Below are positions 45,827-53,900 of a stretch of 54,673 nucleotides of DNA, piece by piece. The stretch is from contig JAFNAR010000017.1 in NCBI GenBank assembly GCA_017860255.1, positions 1-54,673 of the forward strand, read 5' to 3'. Position numbers and translations under genes: made by a program. Each line of letters opens with the position of its first letter. The first letter of the stretch is position 1. Under the pieces are notes generated by a model that did not search any database, was not told where the DNA came from, and saw only the letters and a list, made by a program, of their open reading frames with translations. The stretch is from Bacteroidota bacterium. Its GTDB lineage: Bacteria > Bacteroidota > Bacteroidia > Bacteroidales > P3.

Positions 45827-46100
45827 GATTAGGATATTTAGAATTAAGACTTGCTCTTTTAAGATTTAGACTTGCATTTTCAGGATTTAAACGAAGATAT
45901 TTAGGATTGAGAAGCCTTCGTTGTAGTCTGTAAAGCCACTTTTTCAGGTTAAAAAAGCCGCTTTTTCAGGTCGAAAAAGTGGCTTTTTTGGGTAAGAAAA
46001 GCGGCTTTACAGAGCAATAGGAAGCCTTCTGAGTTCAAAATAATCAAGTCTAAATCCAAAAAGAGCAAGTCTCAAGACAAGAAGAAGAAGTCTAAATCTA
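45827..46100. repeat. 22-bp-pitch intergenic word array (array D), inverted-symmetric
   Basis: Centre units AAAGCCAC (45932), AAAGCCGC (45954), AAAGTGGC (45976), AAAGCGGC (45998), pitch 22; the last two are inverted forms of the first two, so the four can fold on each other. GAAGCCTTC frames them at 45911 and 46021. Outer left units at 45827, 45848, 45869, 45890 (GATATTTAGRATT and GACTTGC words, pitch 21); outer right CAAGTC words at about 46044, 46065, 46087, i.e. the inverse of GACTTG. Fills the gap between the FN3 gene and the HU-like gene. Confidence 0.8.
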
Positions 46101-46144
46101 AAATTATAGCAATATTCAATTTAATAACTTAAACATTTATAATT

Positions 46145-46564
46145 ATGGCAATAAGATATTACAGGAAAAAGATAAAAGTAAACATAAACGGACAAACAGT
46201 TGAGAAATACATTGCAGACATTCAAGAAGAAACAGTTTTAGGATTTGAACATTTAGCTGAAATCATTGAAAATAATTCAACAATGTCTCGAGGAGATATA
46301 GCAGGAGTATTGCTTGAAGCAGAAAATGCAATTGCAACAATGCTTTTGAATGGACACCCTTTCAATTTTGGAGCAATGGGCACCTATTATCCAACAATAC
46401 AAGCAACAGCGTGTGACACCCCAGAGGAAGTTACTACCAAAACAATTAAAAGGTTTTACGCACTTTTCAAACCCTCAAAATTTTTGAAAGACAAATTTAA
46501 GGAAGCAGTATTCCGCCTGGGCGACAATAAGGTTAGAGAAGTTAAATATAAGAGAAAAGATTAG
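46145..46564 (+). CDS. HU-family DNA-binding protein (HU-like, Bacteroidota type)
   Basis: 139 aa. Begins AIRYYRKKIKVNINGQTVEKY and contains IIENNSTMSRGDIAGVLLEAENAIATMLLNG followed by FNFGAMGTYYPTIQATA, the layout of the longer Bacteroidota HU/IHF-like proteins (HU-HIG type), with a basic C-terminus KVREVKYKRKD. Expected to bind and bend DNA as a dimer. Its start is 45 nt after array D, the closest pairing of a DNA-binding gene and a word array in the window. Confidence 0.85.
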   Translation: MAIRYYRKKIKVNINGQTVEKYIADIQEETVLGFEHLAEIIENNSTMSRGDIAGVLLEAENAIATMLLNGHPFNFGAMGTYYPTIQATACDTPEEVTTKTIKRFYALFKPSKFLKDKFKEAVFRLGDNKVREVKYKRKD

Positions 46565-46620
46565 AAAGAGGTGTTTTATTTTATTTCAATTATGAGATAA
46601 ATAAACTAGCAAGATTAGTA

Positions 46621-47115
46621 ATGAAGATTATAAATTGTAAAATTACGGCATTTAATCTAATAGTTAATATAGTTATACCTTTAGCTATAACAGTTGGTTG
46701 GGGATACATAGTAGGGTTATTGTTATTTGAAAGAGAATTTACTCTTGGGTGGATAATAATAGAACTAATGATTACTTTTATATGGTTTTTTGGGGGCTTA
46801 TATTCTTTATATGCATGTTATAAATATTACAAACATGATAGTAAAGTAAAAATGCAAATAACATTATTTGATGAAGAAAAAATTCAAATAACATATCAAT
46901 ATAAAAAAGACCCTGTAAAAATCATAAACATACAAGATATAATCAAGATAGAAAGATATTATTTTGGTAGAGTTGGACCCGAATTTTATGTATTATTTAT
47001 TAAAAATGGAGAAGAGCTAATAATATCATCTTTACTTAGCAAAACAGATTTGCTTTTAAGTAAATGCAATACAAGATCATTTAACACACTGAAACCAATT
47101 CCTGATGAATGGTAG
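46621..47115 (+). CDS. small membrane protein with PH-like C-terminal domain
   Basis: 164 aa. Two membrane helices (about 11-33 and 43-67), then a cytoplasmic beta-rich domain (KMQITLFDEEKIQITYQY, KIINIQDIIKIERYYFG, FYVLFIKNGEELIISSL) resembling bacterial PH-like/YcxB-type domains. Family not certain. 56 nt after the HU-like gene on the same strand; convergent with the hydrogenase-like gene. Confidence 0.6.
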   Translation: MKIINCKITAFNLIVNIVIPLAITVGWGYIVGLLLFEREFTLGWIIIELMITFIWFFGGLYSLYACYKYYKHDSKVKMQITLFDEEKIQITYQYKKDPVKIINIQDIIKIERYYFGRVGPEFYVLFIKNGEELIISSLLSKTDLLLSKCNTRSFNTLKPIPDEW

Positions 47116-47132
47116 TTATTCCATTTGATTTC

Positions 47133-48989
47133 TTAATCGTTTTTGGTAAGCTTGATTATGGTGTTTAGCATCTTTTCTGTTTGGGCGGCTCCTTCTCCTA
47201 AAATAAATCCAATTTCTTGTACTTGACGGAGGTTTTGCTGGATTACATCGGTTACTCTATTTATTATTTCTTGAGGTTTATCTTCATTATCATAGAGGTT
47301 TCTTATCAAAAGAGCAACTCTTTTATGTGGTATTAATGCAAAGAGTGTTACGTTAACCAGTCTGTCTGAAAAATCAATATCTTTATTAATAAATGCTTCC
47401 TCTCCTTTCAAAACAAAGTCAATTTGAGTGGAAACGCTCTTTGGGACTAATGAGTTTACATTTGCTCCAATTAATGCAGGGATTATTTCATCTATCTCCT
47501 TAGCTTCATCTCCCAATATTTCAATAAATGAAGCATTGGAATCGGCAATTTTCATATTCTCATCAATCACAGCAACCCCAATCTTAAGGTTATGTATCAT
47601 CAATGACAGGGCTTTTGAGGCTTCTGCATTATGGGTTTGTTGTAAATGAAGAATATCTTTTAGATTATGTATTTCGTCTTGTGATGATATAAGTTCTTTT
47701 GTTGTTGTTTCCAATTGTTGATGGAATATACGATTTCCTTTTTGTGTGTGAGTAAAGCACATATCTTCCGTTGCTATTCCCTGTGCTATTGCTTCTGCAA
47801 GACCATAACATGTTCCATATCCACAAGCTCTGCAATCGGTATGTCTTCCACTTGTTGCCTTATCTAACTTCACAAAAGCTTCTTCCATTTCTTCCTGGGT
47901 TGGGGTTGGAAGAGTTTGTTTATCTTCTTTGTAATTACAAATTATATCGGGTAAAGAAGAGTGTTTAAAGATATTATCTTCCCATGTCTTTTTATCAAAA
48001 TTTGCAATTCTTTTCTTTACATATTCTGTAACCAGGTTATGTCTTATAAACTTTTGTCCTTTTGCAGATGATCCTGGACCAGCTATACATCCTTCACAAA
48101 AGTAGAGATTGAAATTCTTATTAAACTTATTTCCATGTTCTGCAAACTGCTTTACAGCTCCAATTGAGTCGTCTGCTCCCTGTGCTGAAATAAATTTTCC
48201 TTCAATAAGTGATGTTGATAAATCACATGCCTCAACAAATCCTTCTGGAATTGGATATAAAGCTCCTTCAAAACCTAATGGTGAATCAAAATCGGAAAAA
48301 GAAACTGACTCTTCTCTTATTTTTAATTCTCTGAAAATTCTTCTAAGCTCTCTAAATGACAAAACAGCATCTAATCTGGCAGAGTTTTGATGGCGATTAA
48401 TGTCTTTTTTTGCCCCAAGACAAGGTGTAATGCTTACTATTTTTAAATCTTTCCCATAAATATTTCTTAATACTGCTGCTGTTGCATTGGCTGGAGAAAC
48501 AGTTGGAGTTATATTGCTTACAATGTCTGTTGCATACTTTTCAATATACATATTCATTACTGGGCAATGAGATGTCAGAAGAAATTTACCGGAATTATCA
48601 TTAGCAAAATTTGCTTGACGTTTTGCAACTAAATCAACTCCAAAAGCAACCTCTGTAACATAATCAAAACCAATTTCACGAATCATTCTGACAAACTTTC
48701 TGTAGTCAGTTATGTCTTCAAATTCTCCTGCAATTGAAGGATCGCAAATTGCAGCTACCTTGTTTTCACTTTTTATTAATTCCTTAACTACTGCTATTGA
48801 GTCCGTCACACTAATAGCATTAAATGAGCAAGCCTTAATACATGTTCCACATCCAATACATCTTTCTTCAATAACTTCTGGATAAATGCTTTCCTTACTT
48901 ACTTTAATTGCCTTAACTGGACATTTCCTAACGCAAGAATAACAGGATGTGCAATTCTTTTGATTAAATGTATATACGTTGTTGCTCAT
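47133..48989 (-). CDS. [FeFe]-hydrogenase-like sensory protein with PAS domain
   Basis: 618 aa, soluble. Two 4Fe-4S ferredoxin motifs (C13/C16/C19/C23 and C44/C47/C50/C54), hydrogenase large-subunit domain about 75-350, a second Fe-S motif C386/C389/C394/C411 (DCRACGYGTC), coiled coil about 420-450 and a PAS domain about 455-560. The layout matches sensory (HydS-like) hydrogenases, not catalytic ones. H-cluster motifs deviate: L1 is TSHCP (His141 in place of the proton-transfer Cys), L2 is TPCLGAKKD, L3 is CEGC (C298, C301). No histidine kinase or phosphatase domain is attached, and HydEFG are absent from the window. May sense H2 or redox state, or may have lost the H-cluster. Confidence 0.82.
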   Translation of the reverse strand: MSNNVYTFNQKNCTSCYSCVRKCPVKAIKVSKESIYPEVIEERCIGCGTCIKACSFNAISVTDSIAVVKELIKSENKVAAICDPSIAGEFEDITDYRKFVRMIREIGFDYVTEVAFGVDLVAKRQANFANDNSGKFLLTSHCPVMNMYIEKYATDIVSNITPTVSPANATAAVLRNIYGKDLKIVSITPCLGAKKDINRHQNSARLDAVLSFRELRRIFRELKIREESVSFSDFDSPLGFEGALYPIPEGFVEACDLSTSLIEGKFISAQGADDSIGAVKQFAEHGNKFNKNFNLYFCEGCIAGPGSSAKGQKFIRHNLVTEYVKKRIANFDKKTWEDNIFKHSSLPDIICNYKEDKQTLPTPTQEEMEEAFVKLDKATSGRHTDCRACGYGTCYGLAEAIAQGIATEDMCFTHTQKGNRIFHQQLETTTKELISSQDEIHNLKDILHLQQTHNAEASKALSLMIHNLKIGVAVIDENMKIADSNASFIEILGDEAKEIDEIIPALIGANVNSLVPKSVSTQIDFVLKGEEAFINKDIDFSDRLVNVTLFALIPHKRVALLIRNLYDNEDKPQEIINRVTDVIQQNLRQVQEIGFILGEGAAQTEKMLNTIIKLTKND

Positions 48990-49012
48990 AAAATGGTATT
49001 ATTATTTGAATA

Positions 49013-49044
49013 CAAAACTAATATAAAAAAGTAAAACTTGCAAC
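49013..49044 (-). promoter_or_regulatory. promoter GTTG-N20-TAGTTTTG of the hydrogenase-like gene
   Basis: Minus strand: GTTG 49044-49041, 20 nt, TAGTTTTG 49020-49013, 23 nt before the ATG at 48989. One mismatch in the -33 element. Confidence 0.55.
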
Positions 49045-49079
49045 TAAATTACTTTTTTATGCATTTTTTTACTCCAAAA

Positions 49080-49111
49080 TTTGCAAATACAATTAAAATA
49101 ATATACTTTTG
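49080..49111 (+). promoter_or_regulatory. promoter TTTG-N20-TACTTTTG
   Basis: TTTG 49080-49083, 20 nt, TACTTTTG 49104-49111; full consensus. It sits inside an upstream in-frame extension of the next gene and fixes that gene's start at 49134. Confidence 0.65.
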
Positions 49112-49133
49112 CAACTTGAAGATAAAAAGTTTA

Positions 49134-49511
49134 ATGCAGAAATACAAATTTTACATATTATCAGCTCTGTTTGTTATTGGTCTATTTATTAGTCCAACAG
49201 TTTCCTTTGAGGAAAGAGCTGATGTTGCATTAAAGTTTGAATCTGGCTTATTGATTAAAAACAAAGTTATTTTTGGATCTTCTGATTCATTTATATCTAT
49301 TGCAAAATCTAATTCCAGATCTAATTTAGAATTAATTCTTTCTGAAAGAAGACAAGGGATTTCAAAACTTGATAACCCAACTTTTGCAGATCAATTAAGC
49401 CTTTCTGTTATCAATAATCCTTTTGATAAGTATTCTTACTACAGAAGTAAGTATCTTCAACGCTACAAGGTAGCAAAATCAATCTACCAGCTCAATTCAT
49501 TACTTATATAA
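49134..49511 (+). CDS. hypothetical exported protein
   Basis: 125 aa. Signal peptide (FYILSALFVIGLFISPTVSF), then a mature part of about 100 residues with no recognised domain (VALKFESGLLIKNKVIFGS, NNPFDKYSYYRSKYLQRY). An ATG at 49038 would add 32 residues but lies before the promoter. Stands alone. Function unknown. Confidence 0.6.
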   Translation: MQKYKFYILSALFVIGLFISPTVSFEERADVALKFESGLLIKNKVIFGSSDSFISIAKSNSRSNLELILSERRQGISKLDNPTFADQLSLSVINNPFDKYSYYRSKYLQRYKVAKSIYQLNSLLI

Positions 49512-49703
49512 TACATATTAAGTATTTTGTCTGTTTCTAATTGAAAATTCAGGAAGTCAATTAGGAATATTTTATCCTATCATTTTTATGAATTTATTTG
49601 TTTTAACGCCGAAATATCGTATAAATGATATAGGAAATTGGGACATTAAAGCTTTTTTCAATAAGTAATTACAAACAATTTGACAATTTGTTTTAAACAT
49701 ATT

Positions 49704-49739
49704 AAGCTACTCTTTTAATAAAAAGGGTAGCTTTTTTTT
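49704..49739 (+). terminator. rho-independent terminator
   Basis: 13-bp stem (AAGCTAC/GTAGCTT extended by TCTTTT/AAAAGG with one G-T pair), AATA loop, eight T. It lies 193 nt after the exported-protein gene; the stretch between (49512-49703) shows no gene. Confidence 0.85.
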
Positions 49740-49779
49740 GTTTTATCCCATAACAAAAAACACAAATTATTCCTCATAA

Positions 49780-50028
49780 TCTCTACCCATCTTTTTATCT
49801 GTTCTTTATAACTTACAAGTTTTAGAGATAAATATTGTGTACGATGCGGACAAAGTAAGAGGTAGTAAGTTCTTTGAAGCCATATATGAACATATAGTCA
49901 ATACGCAAAAGATTTATTGGACAGCTGTTAAAAAATAGCTATTACCTAAGCTATATATCATAGATTCAGCTACTATATTTCTATTTAAACAGATACTTAA
50001 TAATAAATTGTTTTTTGTGAGTTTTTAA
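49780..50028 (+). pseudogene. degraded transposase fragment (IS4/DDE-like)
   Basis: An open frame of 52 codons from 49780, stop at 49936-49938, continuing in the same frame to 50026-50028. Before the stop: VYDADKVRGSKFFEAIYEHI, IYWTAVKK. After it: LPKLYIIDSATIFLFKQIL, which resembles the segment around the first catalytic Asp of Bacteroidota IS4-type transposases (pattern YIIDSTTISLF). No start, later catalytic residues or terminal repeats were found. The stretch 50029-50230 behind it shows nothing recognisable. Confidence 0.5.
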
Positions 50029-50230
50029 GATAAGCTGCAATATTAAATGGAGTTTTGTATTTTTGATATAATTATGCTACATAAAGAATTATTAATCTGA
50101 TTTTGATTTCTTTTTCATCCATATATTTCTTTTTTTTATTATGTTTTTAATAGTTGCTATATGATTATGCAATTACATTGGTAACCTAGTATTGTTATTT
50201 TTTTAATTTTGGAGACTTTGTGGAGCTTCT

Positions 50231-50605
50231 TCATTTTTTTTCTATTCTCTCTATCTTAAGTCGTAGTTCTCGGTTTTCTTCAAGTAATTCATAGTATTTC
50301 TCTTTGTAATCTACTCTATTATATATAGGAGAGGGTTCGTTTGCTTCATTTTCAGATTCAATAGGCTTAATATATGCCTCTTTTAGCATTTTCCCTTCAC
50401 CTGTAAGAAGCCATTCTGGATTGATTTCTTCGTAATATAGTAATATTTTTCGTATTATTTCTTCACCCAAGGAGCCATTATTTTTCTCCATTTTGGAAAA
50501 ATAGCTATTGCTTACACCTATTTTAATGCTAATTTGATTAAAATTAATACGCTTATATTCAGCATATTGAAAGAGTCGCGTAATTATTTTCGTAGTATTT
50601 TCCAT
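50231..50605 (-). CDS. XRE-family repressor (phage-CI-like)
   Basis: 124 aa. HTH about 8-60 (YKRINFNQISIKIGVSNSYF, SKMEKNNGSLGEEIIRKIL), followed by the short motif INPEWLLTGEGKML typical of Bacteroidota phage-type repressors, and a C-terminal coiled coil (YKEKYYELLEENRELRLKIE) in place of a peptidase domain. Divergent from the giant repeat protein gene; promoters of both overlap in 50606-50700, so this regulator is a good candidate to control it. Confidence 0.82.
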   Translation of the reverse strand: MENTTKIITRLFQYAEYKRINFNQISIKIGVSNSYFSKMEKNNGSLGEEIIRKILLYYEEINPEWLLTGEGKMLKEAYIKPIESENEANEPSPIYNRVDYKEKYYELLEENRELRLKIERIEKK

Positions 50606-50610
50606 TTTTA

Positions 50611-50642
50611 TTTGGTAAATTCGTAATATAGTTATATTTTTG
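50611..50642 (+). promoter_or_regulatory. promoter TTTG-N20-TATTTTTG toward the giant repeat gene
   Basis: TTTG 50611-50614, 20 nt, TATTTTTG 50635-50642. A second box TATCTTTG lies at 50654-50661. Direct repeats TTCGTAGTAT (near 50589) and TTCGTAATAT (near 50620) and the near-palindrome ATATAGTTATAT in between are operator candidates for the XRE repressor. The leader to the ATG at 50923 is about 270 nt and shows nothing else. Confidence 0.5.
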
Positions 50643-50690
50643 TAAAATAATTATATCTTTGGCCTTATTCTGCAATGTAGACAAATTTGA

Positions 50691-50698
50691 CAAAAGTA
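50691..50698 (-). promoter_or_regulatory. -7 box TACTTTTG toward the XRE repressor
   Basis: Minus-strand TACTTTTG, 86 nt before the repressor ATG; the transcript would run through the plus-strand promoter at 50611-50661. No -33 TTTG. Confidence 0.4.
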
Positions 50699-50922
50699 CA
50701 AAATAGAAATTAAATAACCTAATAGTTGGAATATTAAAACAGAGATAAAAAGGAAGGTTTGTATTATTGGTTAGAGTGTACGCAGCTAATACAATTGCTT
50801 TTTTGCTAGAAGTATTAATTGTTAATGGTTAGATGAAAAATATTAATATTATTTAATTCTATATCTGAAATAGTTAAAAATTCATCCATTAAATATTAGA
50901 ATAATTTTAAGCATTATAGCGT

Positions 50923-53900
50923 ATGAGAATATTTTATTTTATTTTAGCATTAAGTTTTTTTATTAATACTTATGCTCAAACAACATTAAATCCTATATCA
51001 ACAGATGTATGTCAAGGTAAAGACATTGTTTTGAATATTACATTTGATGCATCAACATCACAACCTTGGCTACTTGTTTATTCAAGAGATGGGGTGTATG
51101 ATACCGTTAAGAATGTTGTTATAAATCCTTTTGAAATTAGACACACATCTCCATCAGTGGGAATACATACTTATGATTTAGTGTCAATAAATGGAGTAAA
51201 TGTTATTTCTTCTCCTATACAAGTTAATGTTCATTCCAAACCAATTCTTGGAACTATTAATTCAGATATTGGACCTATTTGTGCCGGGCAATTAATCAAT
51301 CCTCCTTTTGGATTGTTCTCTGGAGGAGTTTGGACTATTAATTCAATCCCAGCAATTCTACCAAAAGTAGCTATTGGTTATGAAGATGGCTCTTACTTAA
51401 GGTATGAAGTAAATGATGCGTATTGTGGCTTGATAACTAGTAATTCTGTAAAGTTAATTATTCATGATATCCCTGAATATAGGCTGTTAGAAAATATAGG
51501 AGAAGATGAAATTACTATTACTTGTAATTCTTCTACTAGTGATTTTGCAATATCTACCTATAATAATGGAAATAATGATACCAATAATTACTATCAATGG
51601 TATTTTGGGAATATACCTGTCAATCCAATGGGTGATTCTCAACGATTGGCAATATGGGCATATGATTTTTCTCATGCTTATCCAAATATTAAGGAACCAA
51701 TATCTGTCGATGTAACAAATGCTTGTGGGACAAGAAAATTTGATTCTATAATGATATTAGATTCTACAATGTATGTCCCTACTAATCCTAATTTCCCTGC
51801 ACGAACTCCTCCAAATAACAATATTTTCCCTTTAACTGTTGCAGAAACATTTATCGAACCAACAATAAATTATCCTGCACCATATTATTTTGTATCTACA
51901 GATAATATTACATATCCAGTAGGTTCTAATATGGATATATATATTCCTTATCTTGGAAACACATACAATTGTATTATTGCAAACACAATTACAAGTGTAA
52001 TTGGAACTAACAGAACAATATTTCTAGATAGAGGGACTCATGCCCTCCCTGCTCAAGGAGGAATGGCTGATAATACAAGACGAGACCTTCACATAGTTGG
52101 GGCGTATGATGGAGTAGATAAACCTATTATCCAAATTACATCCTCAACAAGTGGTAGTAATTCTACATTTGCTTTCTATACAAGAGTTGTTTTCGAAAAT
52201 TTTATTATAGATGGTAATAACCAAGGTTATGGCAAATATTTTATGAGAATTGCAAAACAATATCATAATTCAACAGATGGTTTAATTTTAAAAAATCTGA
52301 ATATAAGAAATATTGGATCTGGAGCAGGAGCATTTGATAAACAAAATGGATTCTTGGATATTTTGGATAATTTATCTCCTCCTATAAGAAATGAATCAGA
52401 TATTGCACGTAGATATTTAATAAATGTAAATTTTGAATCTGCAAACTATACATCTTCTTTTTATAGTCCAATAAATATTAATACTACTGATGGATTATAT
52501 TTTAAAGGTATAACAATTGGATACAATCCAAGTCCGAATATTGCAGCTATACATATTTCTCACGCATATAGTACTACAACAGCACCACTATCTGACACTT
52601 TAGGGTGTAAAAATATTATTTTTGATTGGCCTCTAAACATTCCTATTGGTAACTTTATTGATATTGGGCGTTATAATGCAAGAAGAATCTCTTTTCCAAT
52701 AGATTTTCGTTATGTTGCCCTCCCTATAAATTATACAGGGGCAAGAAGTACAACAGCTCCACCCATAGTAGTAAGGAATACTCCTCCAACAAATACTGAG
52801 TTCAATAATACTACATATACTTATTATGATTTGTTTGAAGACGTATATTTGGTTAAACCAAACTCTACTTCAAATTCAGGAACAAATCAATTAAATAAAC
52901 TAAAAACACTTATCAATAATGCTAAAATTAACTATGAATGTACCTTACCTGATTTAGATATTAAGATGCTTGGCCTAACAAATGGAGGATTTACAGTGTC
53001 TGATTTTGGAGACCGAATAGTTAATATTGCATTTATTGATACAATTACGACTTATTATTCTCAAAATAATTTAATTCCGTTTAATGGGTCTCCAATAATT
53101 TTAGATTCGCTTAATGCACATCGTATCAAATTACATAATATGGATTATTCATCCTTCTACCATTTACAAAATGCAATTAAGAATGGAGATAATCTAATAA
53201 CTAATTCTACAAAGTCAACATTTTATAATTCAAGATTTAAAGAGTATAGAAATTCAGGGACACTATTTACTATTAACACTAAGTCTTATGATACTACAAT
53301 TTTTGCAACAATTTGCTATGGACAAACATATAATTTTAAGGGGCAAGAGTTTTCAACTACGGGTATATATTATGATTCTCTTCAAACGGTAGGAGGTTGC
53401 GATAGTATAATTGTCTTAAATTTAACAGTTAACCAGCCAATTATTACAAATATCTCTGCTACGATTGATTGTAATGAGACTTATACTGAAAATGGATTTA
53501 ATGTAGAAAATCACAGTGGTATATATGCTCTTTATCTAGTATCTTCAACAGGATGTGATAGTATAGTGTACCTGGATCTACATGTAAATCCAGGTTATGA
53601 GTCATATACCTATGTTAATATTTGTCCGGGGGAGACTTATGATTATAATGGAACACCTGTAAATCAAGAGGGGTTATATACAATTTTTTATGAAAATGAA
53701 TTCGGTTGTGACAGTATTATAAATGTATACCTTACTGTTAATAATCCTGCTGTTACAAATATCTCCGCTGAAATCTGTCAAGGGGAATATTATACTTTGA
53801 ATGGGTTTAATACTAATACTCCAGGCTTAAATACTTTAAATCTACAAACCTATAAGGGTTGTGATAGTACTGTAAACCTAACCACTAATACTCCAGGCTT

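Noticed and set aside
45827..46100. Simple stack of rho-independent terminators
   Set aside because: Central units do form stems with T-runs, but the regular pitch extends into non-hairpin words on both sides, and array B of the same design lies in a divergent promoter gap.
51487..51715. Short frames on both strands inside the giant repeat gene
   Set aside because: The long frame from 50923 is continuous through this region, with signal peptide and module pattern; the short frames are out-of-frame shadows.
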